Assembly (NCBI RefSeq): GCF_004343155.1 | Contig: NZ_SMDC01000009.1 | Coordinates: 1 to 64,000, forward strand | From: Marichromatium gracile | GTDB taxonomy: Bacteria; Pseudomonadota; Gammaproteobacteria; Chromatiales; Chromatiaceae | Direction: 5' to 3' | DNA length: 64,000 bases | Shown here: positions 1 to 8,025 of the stretch, in pieces | Layout of the letters: every line of letters starts with the position of its first letter | How positions within the stretch are numbered: position 1 is the stretch's first letter | Translations under genes and position numbers: made by a program | Notes under the pieces: model-generated | What the model was told of the DNA's origin: nothing | What the model saw: only the letters and a program-made list of their open reading frames with translations | Databases searched by the model: none

Positions 1-2
1 CG

Positions 3-209
3 CGCAACATCCAACCGCAGCTCGCGCGACGCAACACTCCACACGGCAGCGGCCTGGGAACGACCCGCTGGGTCGTCGAACGCTCGCTGGCGTGGCTGCA
101 TCAGTTCCGCCGACTGCGGGTGCACTTCGAGCGCCGGGCCGATATTCACGAGGCGTTTCTCTTCCTGGGACTCGCTCTCATTTGCTGGAATGCCTTGGAG
201 TGGGCGTAG
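3..209 (+). pseudogene. IS5-family transposase, C-terminal fragment (copy 1)
   Basis: An open frame enters from the left window edge and ends at the TAG at 207-209. The translation contains the stretches TTRWVVERSLAWLHQFRRLR, FERRADIHEAFL and LICWNALEWA. These match the C-terminal end of the DDE domain of IS5-family transposases, where the E of VERS/VERT is the last catalytic acid. The 5' part lies outside the window, so whether this copy is intact cannot be judged. The identical fragment downstream is certainly truncated. Confidence 0.7.
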
Positions 210-339
210 GGCTTTTTGATAGAGCCTCTAAAACTCCAGCATGTATACCCGCTTCGGGATCTTCTGCATCGTGCTCTCCAAGCGTTGATCGTCAGTCTAC
301 GTCAATCCTTGGGGGACGAAATTCGGGGGGAACCTCACG

Positions 340-546
340 CGCAACATCCAACCGCAGCTCGCACGACGCAACACCCCACATGGCAGCGGCCTGGGAACGA
401 CCCGCTGGGTCGTCGAACGCTCGCTGGCGTGGCTGCATCAGTTCCGCCGACTGCGGGTGCGCTTCGAGCGCCGGGCCGATATTCACGAGGCGTTTCTCTT
501 TCTGGGACTCGCACTCATTTGCTGGAATGCCTTGGAGTGGGCGTAG
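340..546 (+). pseudogene. IS5-family transposase, C-terminal fragment (copy 2)
   Basis: This is a second copy of the ~68-residue C-terminal transposase segment, differing from copy 1 by a few substitutions (for example RVRF instead of RVHF). Nothing upstream of about base 338 continues the transposase, so the gene is 5'-truncated and inactive. Its stop codon (544-546) is followed by the same 22-bp tail as copy 1 and then immediately by IS481-type coding sequence. Confidence 0.75.
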
Positions 547-566
547 GGCTTTTTGATAGAGCCTCT

Positions 567-722
567 AAGTATCTGCCCCAGATGCCCGATGAGGACCGGC
601 GCCGCTATCTCTTCGCCGCCATCGACCGCGCTACCCGTTGGGTCTATGTCAAGACCCTCGACGACAAGTCAGCAGCCTCGGCCAGTGGCTTTCTCGAGCG
701 CTTGATCGCCAAGGCCCCGTTC
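567..722 (+). pseudogene. IS481-family transposase, internal fragment
   Basis: About 52 codons read KYLPQMPDEDRRRYLFAAID, then RATRWVYVKTLDDKSAASAS and GFLERLIAKAPF. This is the rve/DDE core of IS481-type transposases, around the second catalytic region. Both ends are missing. The 5' side is cut by the IS5-type tail and the 3' side changes abruptly at about 722 into AT-rich unrelated DNA. An N-terminal fragment of the same family occurs at the other end of the window (62995-63165). Confidence 0.75.
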
Positions 723-759
723 GCTCTCTCCAAAATCACTCTCCGACTTTCGTATTCAT

Positions 760-1068
760 TCAAACATTATCCCATTCCAATAAAACCTTTAAATTCGCTT
801 TACTGGACCCCCTAGCAATTAATGCGACAATCTCTCCTGCCTCCAAAGCAAACTCAAAATTAACCTCAACTGAAGCCTTGGTGGGCTTTGCAGAGTCAAC
901 TGCAACGCCAAGCTCTTTCATCACAATCCTCAATACATCTGTTATCTTACCAAAAGACAGCGCACCAATATCGCTAACTTCTTGACGTCCACTTTGAAGA
1001 ACTTCAATGTAAACATTACCCTCCTCTAAGCTTAATAGCTGCCACCTGGTTCTTTCTCTATCTCCCAT
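760..1068 (-). CDS. TRYPCO1/CU044_2847-like small protein (orphan)
   Basis: A ~102-residue soluble protein with no signal peptide or membrane segment. Its C-terminal half, ASVEVNFEFALEAGEIVAL followed by SSKANLKVLLEW, fits the signature of the CU044_2847 / trypsin-co-occurring domain 1 family (V-E-V-x-F-x-x-x-L-x-A-G ... A-N-x-K-V-x-L-x-W). That family is known from NTP-dependent biological conflict systems next to trypsin-like peptidases and NTPases; a biochemical role for this protein is not known. The ATG at 1068 has a purine-rich AGGGGG stretch about 11 bp upstream; a GTG at 1077 is an alternative start. The gene lies in a visibly AT-rich islet (about 723-1125) between IS fragments, with no partner gene left, which suggests a horizontally acquired remnant. 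The family call rests on motif recall and is moderately sure. Confidence 0.6.
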   Translation of the reverse strand: MGDRERTRWQLLSLEEGNVYIEVLQSGRQEVSDIGALSFGKITDVLRIVMKELGVAVDSAKPTKASVEVNFEFALEAGEIVALIARGSSKANLKVLLEWDNV

Positions 1069-1125
1069 ATTCAACACGCCCCCTGAAAAAATACAATAAC
1101 CAACGACTCAAAACTCTATCGTTTA

Positions 1126-1950
1126 CTACGTTTTGTACGAAAACCCTGTTTGTTACACTGACCTCGTTCTTGCAGGACAAGAGGCCAGATGATGCTCAAC
1201 GGCATCTTCTAGGTGCTGTGCTTGGGTGCGGCGTGGCGCGACCTGCCTGAGCACTTCGGTCCCTGGTCGACGGTCTACCAGCGGTTTCGCGACTGGCGTG
1301 ACTGACGACGGCACCTTCACCAAGGTCCTGGAGCGGTTGCACATCCGGCTACGCGAGGATGGGTTGATCGATCTGGAGACCTGGATGATCGACTCGACCT
1401 CGATCCGTGCCACGCGCGCCGCCGCTGGCGGCGGAAAAAAGGGGGGCCGCAGGAGCCGCTGAGCCATGCGCTCGGGCGCAGTCGCGGCGGCCTGACGACC
1501 AAGATCCACCTGCTCTGCGATGCCAAGGGCGTTCCCTTGAGCTTTCTGCTCTCCCCAGGCCAGCACAGCGACATTCGCCATGCCCAACCGCTCCTCGATC
1601 AGGTCCGCTTGCCCAGCGCTCATCGAGGTCGTCCGCGCACCCGTTGCCGCCAACTGCTCGCCGACAAGGGCTACGATGCCGACGACTTACGCCGCTATTG
1701 CGATCGGCGCGGTATCCGTCCGGTGATCCCGCAGCGCAAGGGCGTGCGCAAACCCAAGCCAGGCCGCCCTCGGACACTCAACAAGCCCAGCTATCGCAAA
1801 CGCAACGTCATCAAGCGGCTGTTCGGCTGGCTCAAGTCCTGTCGACGAATCGCCCCCCGTTACGACAAGTTGGCGACTAGCTTCTCGGCAATGTTCACGC
1901 TTGCTTGCATCCGCAGATGCCTAATGCACTACTTTTCGTACAAAACGTAG
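1126..1950 (+). mobile_element. IS5-type insertion sequence with perfect 18-bp inverted repeats
   Basis: The left end CTACGTTTTGTACGAAAA (1126-1143) and the right end TTTTCGTACAAAACGTAG (1933-1950) are perfect inverse complements. At 825 bp the element is short for the family, because the 5' part of the transposase gene is missing. The transposase stop codon lies within the right repeat, as is common in this group. The flanks (TTA on the left, AGC on the right) show no target duplication, so the original insertion site has been rearranged. The left flank is the AT-rich islet and the right flank is another decayed transposase. Confidence 0.8.
1189..1950 (+). pseudogene. IS5-family transposase, disrupted
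   Basis: Three frames must be joined. Segment 1 (from ATG 1189/1192) reads MLNGIF, a TAG where the family has Trp, then [21 protein letters not shown] one-base shift near 1301 leads into segment 2, DGTFTKVLERLHIRLREDGL to GGGKKGGRRSR. Segment 3 (to 1950) reads RGGLTTKIHLLCDAKGVP to LMHYFSYKT. Segments 2 and 3 meet at a GGAAAAAAGGGGGG run at about 1434-1447, the kind of A6G slippery site used for programmed frameshifting in many IS5 relatives; that junction may be functional. The in-frame TAG, the shift at 1301 and the lack of the N-terminal ~45 residues make the gene inactive. Confidence 0.75.
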
Positions 1951-1952
1951 AG

Positions 1953-2047
1953 CCGCCCGTCCCCTTGAGCGTTCTGCTCACCCCGAGACAACATAGCGAT
2001 ACCCGCTATACCTAACCGCCTATCGACCAAGTCGGTTTACCCAGCGC
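1953..2047 (+). pseudogene. Decayed second IS5-type transposase relic
   Basis: This stretch resembles the internal transposase region at about 1530-1620 at roughly 75-80 percent identity by eye: CCCTTGAGCnTTCTGCTC, then CGACAT/CGATAC, then CCTATCGACCAAGTCGG against CTCCTCGATCAGGTCCG. No frame stays open. It begins 3 bp after the right inverted repeat of the neighbouring element and peters out in a C-rich tract around 2050-2130, where nothing else is recognisable. Confidence 0.6.
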
Positions 2048-2161
2048 CTTCTTTCCTCCCAGCCCATGCAGAAACGCCGATAAAACCTCCCCCGCCCCCC
2101 CCTAATTCCACACTCATCCCACGCCAAAAATCAACACAAAATGTGAGCATACTAAAAATTA

Positions 2162-2917
2162 CTAACCCTCCCCCCAATGACACAACCCCTGCAACACCGC
2201 ACTCATCTCCAGCACTTGTTCCAGGCTCCCGACCTGCCCCAGCCGCATCAGTCGCTTGGCATAACGCAGTGCCTGCGGGGACTTGGCGGCGATTGTTGAG
2301 GCCATTTCGTGGACGCGGGCAATGAGTGCGTCGGGTTCGACGACGTCGAGGGCGAGGCCGAGGCGGTGGGCCTCGGCGGCGTCGATGACGCGGCCGGTGA
2401 CGGTGAGGGCGAAGGCGGCCTGGTAGCCGATCTGGCGTTGCAGGAACCAGGCGCCGCCGTCGCCGGGGATGAGGCCGAGGTCGATGAAGGTCTCGCCGAA
2501 GCGGGCGCGGGTGGAGGCGATGCGCAGGTCGGCCATGCAGGCGAGGTCGCAGCCGGCGCCGATCGCCGGGCCGTCGACGGCGGCGATGACCGGCACCTCG
2601 CAGCGGTAGAGGGCGCGGGGGATGCGCTGGATGCCGTGGCGGTAGCGGCGTTCGAGTTCGGCGGCGTCGCCGGCGAAGTCGCCGCGGCGCGCGGCCATGT
2701 CCTTGATGTTGCCGCCGGCGCTAAAGGCCGCGCCCTCGGCGGCGATCACCAGCACCGAGACCGCCTCGCAGGCGTTGACCCAGTCGACGGTGGCGACGAT
2801 GTCGTCGATCAGGGCGGTGCCGGTGAGGGCGTTGCGCACGTCGTCGCGCGCGAGGGTGAGGGTGGCGACCCGGTCGGCGAGACCGAGCCGGGCATCGGTG
2901 AGGTCGGGCGGATTCAT
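2162..2917 (-). CDS. Enoyl-CoA hydratase/isomerase family protein (3' end truncated)
   Basis: A 251-residue crotonase-fold protein expected to act on an acyl-CoA thioester in the cytoplasm. The oxyanion-hole regions are visible at AEGAAFSAGGNIKDM (about residues 60-75) and AVDGPAIGAGCDLACMADLR (about 113-132), followed by ARFGETFIDLGLIPGDGGAW. The family normally ends with about 15 further residues (typically ...HREAVxAFLEKRxPxF). Here the reading frame leaves homology at LQGLCH and stops after WGEG, exactly where the IS-derived DNA begins. The last helix, which helps build the active site or trimer contact in this family, therefore seems lost and activity is uncertain. It is the last gene of the transporter/ligase operon, 60 bp after the Usp gene, with an AGG-rich ribosome site. 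Confidence 0.8.
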   Translation of the reverse strand: MNPPDLTDARLGLADRVATLTLARDDVRNALTGTALIDDIVATVDWVNACEAVSVLVIAAEGAAFSAGGNIKDMAARRGDFAGDAAELERRYRHGIQRIPRALYRCEVPVIAAVDGPAIGAGCDLACMADLRIASTRARFGETFIDLGLIPGDGGAWFLQRQIGYQAAFALTVTGRVIDAAEAHRLGLALDVVEPDALIARVHEMASTIAAKSPQALRYAKRLMRLGQVGSLEQVLEMSAVLQGLCHWGEG

Positions 2918-2977
2918 CGCGGGCCTTCCATGACGGGGCGCCCCGACGGGCGCCGGGGCGCTTGCGGGGATTGCGGA

Positions 2978-3787
2978 TCAGTCGCCGGCCGGTTGCATCA
3001 CCAGCACCGGGGAGCGCGCGGCGAGCAGCACCTCGCGGGCGAAGCTGCCGAGACGCATGCGTTGCAGCCCGGTGCGACCGTGGGTGGTCATGGCGATCAC
3101 CGCGCCCTTGATCAGCGCCGCGTACTCGACCACCGCACGGCTCACGTCGGTGCCGTGGAGCACGTCCCAGTTGGCGCTGACGCCGTAGCGCTCGGGCAGG
3201 TGGTCGGCGACGCGCCGCAGATAGACCCACTCGCCGGCGTCGGCGCCCTGGCCGAAGCTCGGCTTGAGCACCTGGATCAGCCGCAGCTCGGCGCCGATGG
3301 CGCGGGCGAAGGCGACCGCCTCGGGGAGCATGGCCTCGGACAGCGCCGAGCCGTCGAGACACACCAGCAGGCTGCGGATCGGCCCGCTCCAGGCGTCGTC
3401 GAGGTGCGGACCGGTGAGCAGGATCGGGCGGTGGGTCTGGCGCAGCAGCTCGCTGGCGACGCTGCCGAGCACCGCCTCGCCGACCACGCCGCGGGCGTGG
3501 GTCGACATCACCACCGGGTGATCCGGGCTGGTCGCGCCGATGCGCTCGATCAGCCCGTCGGTGGCGACCTCATGGACGCCGACCTCGACCTCGGCGTCGT
3601 TGAGCCCGCGCGCGACGAGCAGGCTCTCGAGCAGGGCGCGGCGCTCGGCGGTCTCGCTCTCGCGGGTGACCACCGAGAGCAGCCGCGCCCGGGCGCCGAG
3701 CTGGCCGGCCAGCGACAGCCCCGGACGCAGCGCGCCCTGGGAGACGGTGGAGGCATCCACCGGGATGGTGACGACAGCAGCGGACAT
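2978..3787 (-). CDS. Universal stress protein, tandem UspA domains
   Basis: A 269-residue protein of two UspA-type domains. Domain 1 (about 1-130) contains DHPVVMSTHARGVVGEAVLGSVASELL; domain 2 (about 138-265) contains SLLVCLDGSALSEAMLPEA and VIAMTTHGRTGLQRMRLGS. In domain 2 the TTHGRTG-x9-GS pattern is the ATP-binding signature of ATP-type Usp proteins; domain 1 has the weaker STHARG form. The start at 3787 is chosen for the AAGGAGTC ribosome site just upstream, where the longer open frame shows no domain. It sits 23 bp after the LivF-like gene, within the operon, and probably couples transport or catabolism to stress or energy state; this role is inferred. Confidence 0.85.
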   Translation of the reverse strand: MSAAVVTIPVDASTVSQGALRPGLSLAGQLGARARLLSVVTRESETAERRALLESLLVARGLNDAEVEVGVHEVATDGLIERIGATSPDHPVVMSTHARGVVGEAVLGSVASELLRQTHRPILLTGPHLDDAWSGPIRSLLVCLDGSALSEAMLPEAVAFARAIGAELRLIQVLKPSFGQGADAGEWVYLRRVADHLPERYGVSANWDVLHGTDVSRAVVEYAALIKGAVIAMTTHGRTGLQRMRLGSFAREVLLAARSPVLVMQPAGD

Positions 3788-3810
3788 GACGGACTCCTTG
3801 CCGCGTCGGC

Positions 3811-4644
3811 TCAGGCGAGCCAGCGCTTGCGGCGGCGATAGTGTTTGACGTTGAGATAGTCGACCCGCTCGGCACCGCCGAGATAGAACTCCTGCACGTC
3901 GGGGTTCTCGCGCAGCACCGCCGCCTCGCCGGTCATCACCACCTGCCCGTTCTCGAGCAGATAGGCGTGATCGACCACCTCCAGCGCGGCGGCGGCGTTC
4001 TGCTCGACGAGCAGCACGCCGACCCCCTGCTCGCGGTTGATCTCGCCGATGATGGCGAAGATCTCCTGCACCAGCAGCGGCGAGAGCCCGAGGCTCGGCT
4101 CGTCGAGCATGATCAGCTCGGGCTCGGTCATCAGCGCGCGCCCGATGGCGAGCATCTGCTGCTCGCCGCCGGAGAGATAGCCCGCCTTGGTGCGGGCGCG
4201 CTCGCCGAGCCGGGGGAAGTAGGTCAGCACCCGCTCGCGCAGCTCCTGGTAGCGCTTGCGACTGCCGCGCAGCGGGTAGGCGGCGAGCAGGTTGGCCTCG
4301 GGGGTGAGGTGCTCGAAGATGCGCCGCCCCTCGAGCACGTGCACCAGCCCGCTGGCGACCCGCGCCGGCGGCGCCAGCGCCAGCATGTCGGCGCCCTGGA
4401 AGCGGATCTCGCCGCGCGTGACCAGCCCGCGCTCGGGCGCGAGCAGACCGCTGACGGCCTTGAGCGTGGTGCTCTTGCCGGCGCCGTTGCCACCGAGCAG
4501 GGCGATCATCTGGCCCTTGCCGATCCGCAGCGACACCCCCTTGATCGCCAGAAACACCCGGTCGTAGACCACCTCGACGTTGCTCAGCTCGAGCAGCGGC
4601 GGCGTCACCGGCAGCGACGCGACGCGATTGGCTGCTGTCTCCAT
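3811..4644 (-). CDS. livF: ABC importer ATPase, LivF type
   Basis: Nucleotide-binding subunit (277 aa from the ATG at 4644) of a branched-chain-amino-acid-type importer. Walker A is GGNGAGKST, the signature LSGGEQQM, Walker B LIMLDEPSLGL, and VLLVEQN lies in the H-loop region. The length of about 277 is longer than a classical LivF (~235) because of a C-terminal tail after EFYLGG (VDYLNVKHYRRRKRWLA). This tail is common in the homologues clustered with acyl-CoA ligases. An upstream in-frame Met at 4731 would add 29 basic residues without a domain. It pairs with the LivG-type ATPase at 9995-10801. The substrate is probably a carboxylic acid rather than an amino acid, given the ligases in the operon (inference). 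Confidence 0.88.
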   Translation of the reverse strand: METAANRVASLPVTPPLLELSNVEVVYDRVFLAIKGVSLRIGKGQMIALLGGNGAGKSTTLKAVSGLLAPERGLVTRGEIRFQGADMLALAPPARVASGLVHVLEGRRIFEHLTPEANLLAAYPLRGSRKRYQELRERVLTYFPRLGERARTKAGYLSGGEQQMLAIGRALMTEPELIMLDEPSLGLSPLLVQEIFAIIGEINREQGVGVLLVEQNAAAALEVVDHAYLLENGQVVMTGEAAVLRENPDVQEFYLGGAERVDYLNVKHYRRRKRWLA

Positions 4645-4768
4645 GAAGGCCCTCGCTCTCTCCTTGGTCGACCGGACGCGCCGGTCGGGTTCGGTCGGCG
4701 CCGACGACGCGCGTCGGCCCCACTCGCGCACGGTCGCGGACGGGGCGCCCGGCCCCGCCCGCGCCGAC

Positions 4769-6016
4769 TCAGCGCCCGTCGCGGAAGCCCGCGGCGTCCT
4801 TCTCGATCTCGTCCCAGACGATGTCCTGATAGGCGCTGCGCCACTCGGTGACCGGCACCCAGGCGCCGCCGTCCCAGCGCGACACCCGGCCGAAACCGCC
4901 GCCCTGGTGGTCGGTGGCGCTGAAGCTCAGCGGCGGCATCAGCCCCTCGGCGTCGAAGTTGCTGATCTGCTCGAAGCCGCGGCGCAGCGTGTCGCCGGTG
5001 AGCGGCGCGCCGTACTCGGCGAGCGCCAGGCGCGCGGCCTCGACCGCCACCGCCATGGTCGCCACGCCGATGTTGTAGTAGCTCGAACCGACGTTCTCCT
5101 CGGGCCCACTGCCCTCGCCCTTGGCCACCACCTCGTCGAGGATCGCCTGGATCACCGGCAGCTCGCGTCCGGGGGCGACCGCCTCGTAGCGCTTGACCCC
5201 GGTCATGTGCTTGCCGAGGTGCTCGGCGTCGGCCTCGGCCAGCCACACCACCGAGAGGATGTGCTCGGGGCGGATGCCGTTGCGGATGGCCTCGCGCACC
5301 GAGACCTGCTGGCCGCTGCCGGCGCCCCAGATCAGCACCTGGTCGGGCCGGTAGCGACGCACGTCGGACCAGGTCGCCGACTGCTCGGTGCCGGGGCTGG
5401 GATAGGCGAAGGCGCGCAGCTCGAAGCCGTGACGCTCGGCCAGGGTCTCGAGCACCGGCACCGGCTCGCGGCCGAAGGGCGAGTCGATGTGCACCAGGGC
5501 GATGCGCTTGCCGGCGAGCCCGCCGAGTTCGGTGTCGATGTAGTCGGCGAGGATCGCCGCCTGCGACCAGTAGGTCGCCATCATCGGGAAGACGAAGGGG
5601 AAGGTCTCGCCGTGGCTGGCATCACCGCGACCGTGCAGCGGGGTGATCATCACCACCTCGTCCTCGAGCACGCGGTTGACCGCCGCGCGCGACACCGGGG
5701 TGCTGAGGAAGTCGACCAGCACCGCGCCCTCGCCGCGGGCGCGGTTGTAGGCCTCGATGCCGCGCTGGGGCTCGTTGGCGGTGTCGCGCACCAGCGCCTC
5801 GACGGGGTGACCGTCGAGCCCGCCGCGGGCGTTGACCAGACGCAGATAATCCTGCTGGCCCTGGTTGTACTCGTTGGTGAGGAAGGTGTAGACGGCGGTG
5901 AAGTCCTGCAGCAGCGCAAAGCGCACCGGCTCCTTGTCGGGCACGTTGGCGAGACTCGCGCCCAGGGCCAGGGCGCTACAGGCGCCGAGCAGGCCGCTCA
6001 ACCATGTCTTCTTCAT
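4769..6016 (-). CDS. ABC importer periplasmic binding protein (Peripla_BP_6 type)
   Basis: A 415-residue extracytoplasmic binding protein for the Liv-type importer. Residues 1-23 (MKKTWLSGLLGACSALALG...) form a Sec signal peptide. The mature part starts near DKEPVRFALLQDFTAVYTFL and shows the two-lobed leucine-binding-protein fold pattern (NEYNQGQQDYLRLVNARGGL, KRIALVHIDSPFGREPVPVL, SSYYNIGVATMAVAVEAAR). The Tyr/Phe-rich N-terminal pocket differs from true LivJ. The start at 6016 has an AGGAGG site 8-10 bp upstream. It lies between the permease LivM and the ATPase LivF; the ligand cannot be read from sequence. Confidence 0.88.
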   Translation of the reverse strand: MKKTWLSGLLGACSALALGASLANVPDKEPVRFALLQDFTAVYTFLTNEYNQGQQDYLRLVNARGGLDGHPVEALVRDTANEPQRGIEAYNRARGEGAVLVDFLSTPVSRAAVNRVLEDEVVMITPLHGRGDASHGETFPFVFPMMATYWSQAAILADYIDTELGGLAGKRIALVHIDSPFGREPVPVLETLAERHGFELRAFAYPSPGTEQSATWSDVRRYRPDQVLIWGAGSGQQVSVREAIRNGIRPEHILSVVWLAEADAEHLGKHMTGVKRYEAVAPGRELPVIQAILDEVVAKGEGSGPEENVGSSYYNIGVATMAVAVEAARLALAEYGAPLTGDTLRRGFEQISNFDAEGLMPPLSFSATDHQGGGFGRVSRWDGGAWVPVTEWRSAYQDIVWDEIEKDAAGFRDGR

Positions 6017-6057
6017 CGATGGGGTCCTCCTTGTCTTGTCGTTGTCGTGGGTGTCGA

Positions 6058-7131
6058 TCAGCGCTGGGCGTGGCGGAAGGGCCAGACCAGGAAGTACTTG
6101 CGGATGTTGTCGTAGATCTTCGCCAGCCCCAGCGGCTCGAACAGGATCACCGCGATGATCAGCGCGCCGTAGACCATCAGCGGGATGTGGGCGATGAGGT
6201 TGAAGGAGACCGGGAACAGCTCCAGCCCCGCCACCCAGGCCAGCAGGTTGGTGAGCACGATCGGCAGCAGCAGGATGAAACCGGCGCCGAGATAGGCCCC
6301 GATCACGCTGCCCAGACCGCCGACCAGCACCATCGCCACCAGCTGGATGGAGACGTTGAAACCGAACTGCTCCGGGGTCACCGCCTGGTAGTAGCAGAAG
6401 GCGAGGATGGCGCCGCTGACACCGCCGAGAAAGGAGCTGGTGAAGAAGGCCAGCAGCTTGTAGCGCAGCGGGTCGACGCCGATCACGGCGGCGGCGAAGT
6501 CCTTGTCGCGCACCGCCACCAGCGCCCGCCCGACGCTGCTGCGCTTGATGTTGAGCAGCAGCAGGGTGCAGCTCAGCGTCCAGCCGAGCGCGGTGTAGTA
6601 GAGCGCGGTGTCGCCGTCGAGGGGGATGAACAGCAGTCGTACCTCGGGGGTGGCGAGGGTGGCCTGCGCCCCGCCCGAGATCGCCGGGACGTTGATGATC
6701 ACCCAGGAGACCAGGTACTGCATCGCCAGGGTCGCCATCACCAGATAGAGCCCCTTGACGCGCAGCGCGGCGGCGCCGAAGACGCAACCGATCAGCGCCG
6801 CGGCCAGCCCCGCGCCGACCAGCGCCAGCTCGAAGGGCACGCCGGCGCGGGCGAGATGGATGCTGGTGTAGGCACCGATGGCCATCACCGCGGCGAAGCC
6901 GAAGTGGAGCTGCCCGGCGATCCCCATCAGCAGGGTCAGCGACAGCGCCGCCGCGGTCCAGATCAGCCAGGGCGCGAGATAGCTGTTGAGATACAGCTCG
7001 GGCAGCAACAGCGGCGCGAGCAGCGCCAGGGCGAGCAGCCCGCCGAGCAGGCGGCGGTCGGCGGCCAGCGGCCACAGCTTGCGGGTGGCGGCGTAGCGGG
7101 TGTGATGGATGCCGGATTGACGATAGAACAT
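6058..7131 (-). CDS. livM: ABC importer permease, LivM type
   Basis: A 357-residue inner-membrane permease with about 9-10 hydrophobic segments. Landmarks are LTLLMGIAGQLHFGFAAVMAIGAYTS (family GQxSxGHxAFxxIGAY motif) and the cytoplasmic coupling loop SSVGRALVAVRDKDFAAAVIGVD. It ends in a basic tail (KYFLVWPFRHAQR). It starts 4 bp after the LivH-type permease stop, implying translational coupling, and is followed by the binding-protein gene. It should form the membrane channel together with LivH. Confidence 0.9.
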   Translation of the reverse strand: MFYRQSGIHHTRYAATRKLWPLAADRRLLGGLLALALLAPLLLPELYLNSYLAPWLIWTAAALSLTLLMGIAGQLHFGFAAVMAIGAYTSIHLARAGVPFELALVGAGLAAALIGCVFGAAALRVKGLYLVMATLAMQYLVSWVIINVPAISGGAQATLATPEVRLLFIPLDGDTALYYTALGWTLSCTLLLLNIKRSSVGRALVAVRDKDFAAAVIGVDPLRYKLLAFFTSSFLGGVSGAILAFCYYQAVTPEQFGFNVSIQLVAMVLVGGLGSVIGAYLGAGFILLLPIVLTNLLAWVAGLELFPVSFNLIAHIPLMVYGALIIAVILFEPLGLAKIYDNIRKYFLVWPFRHAQR

Positions 7132-7135
7132 GGTC

Positions 7136-8023
7136 TCAGACCCTCTCGATCTCTTCCCGCCCGAAGATTCCGTGGGGGCGGAACAGGATGGTGAGCAGGA
7201 TGATCAGCGAGGTCACCACATCACGGGTGCCGCCGCCGACCAGGGGATCGACATAGCCGGGGACGACGCTGCCGAGGATGCCGACGACCAGCCCCGCGAC
7301 CAGCACCCCGTGGATGCTGTCGAGCCCGCCGAGGATGACTACCGCCACCGCCGGGAAGAGCAGCGTGGTCAGGCTCCAGTCGACGCCCTGCACCGAGCCC
7401 CACATCACCCCGGCGGCCACCGCCGCAACCCCGGCGAGCCCCCAGGAGACGGCCACCGCGCGCTCCACCGAGATCCCCACCGACCAGCTCGAGACGTGAT
7501 CGTCGGAGACGGCCAGCAGCTTGGTGCCGAGGCGGGTGCGGAAGAAGAACAGCGCCAGCCCGATCATCAGCGCGCCGATCGCCCCGCCGATCAGGTACTC
7601 GCGGTTGATGAACACGTCGCCGACGATGATCGGCATCATGTCGATGCCGAGATCCAGGCTCTTCGGCGCGGCGCCGAGCAGCCCCGGACCGAGACCGCGC
7701 AGCAGGCTCTCGAGCCCGAGGGTGAGCATCACCACCATGATGATCGGCTGCCCGACCATGCGCCGCAGCAGCACCCGCTCGGTGAGCATGCCGAACAGGA
7801 ACATGCCGAGCACGGCCACCAGCAGCGCCACCACCACCGGCGCGCCGAGCCAGCCGGCGACCATCCACACCAGATAGGCGGCGATCATCACCATCGCCCC
7901 CTGGGCGAGGTTGGGCACCCCGGAGGATTTGTAGATCAGCACGATGCCGAGTGCGACCAGGCCGTACATCAGCCCGGTCAGGGCGCCGTTGATGGTCAGT
8001 TCGATGAGGAATGCGATATCCAT
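7136..8023 (-). CDS. livH: ABC importer permease, LivH type
   Basis: A 295-residue inner-membrane permease with about 8 hydrophobic segments. The family landmarks are NGALTGLMYGLVALGIVLIY (start), the loop LGTKLLAVSDDHVSSWSVGI, FPAVAVVILGGLDSIHGVLV and the C-terminal ILFRPHGIFGREEIERV (consensus LxxRPxGLFG). It begins 2 bp after the stop of the acyl-CoA synthetase gene and ends 4 bp before livM, so ligase and transporter subunits are translationally linked. Confidence 0.9.
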   Translation of the reverse strand: MDIAFLIELTINGALTGLMYGLVALGIVLIYKSSGVPNLAQGAMVMIAAYLVWMVAGWLGAPVVVALLVAVLGMFLFGMLTERVLLRRMVGQPIIMVVMLTLGLESLLRGLGPGLLGAAPKSLDLGIDMMPIIVGDVFINREYLIGGAIGALMIGLALFFFRTRLGTKLLAVSDDHVSSWSVGISVERAVAVSWGLAGVAAVAAGVMWGSVQGVDWSLTTLLFPAVAVVILGGLDSIHGVLVAGLVVGILGSVVPGYVDPLVGGGTRDVVTSLIILLTILFRPHGIFGREEIERV

Positions 8024-8025
8024 GC

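Larger units (their letters stand above)
1..568 (+). mobile_element. Two direct copies of the 3' end of an IS5-type element
   Basis: Bases 1-231 and 338-568 are near-identical direct repeats, offset by 337 bp with only a few mismatches. Each carries the last ~68 codons of the same transposase and the same 3' tail, which ends in GATAGAGCCTCTAA and is probably the element's right terminus. The ~107 bp between them show no recognisable gene. The second copy abuts an IS481 fragment directly. This is seen in sequence; the reading as nested or recombined IS remnants is inference. Confidence 0.75.

Noticed and set aside
92-556. 154-codon open frame over the IS5 fragments
   Set aside because: Out of frame with the recognisable transposase segments at 3-209 and 340-546.
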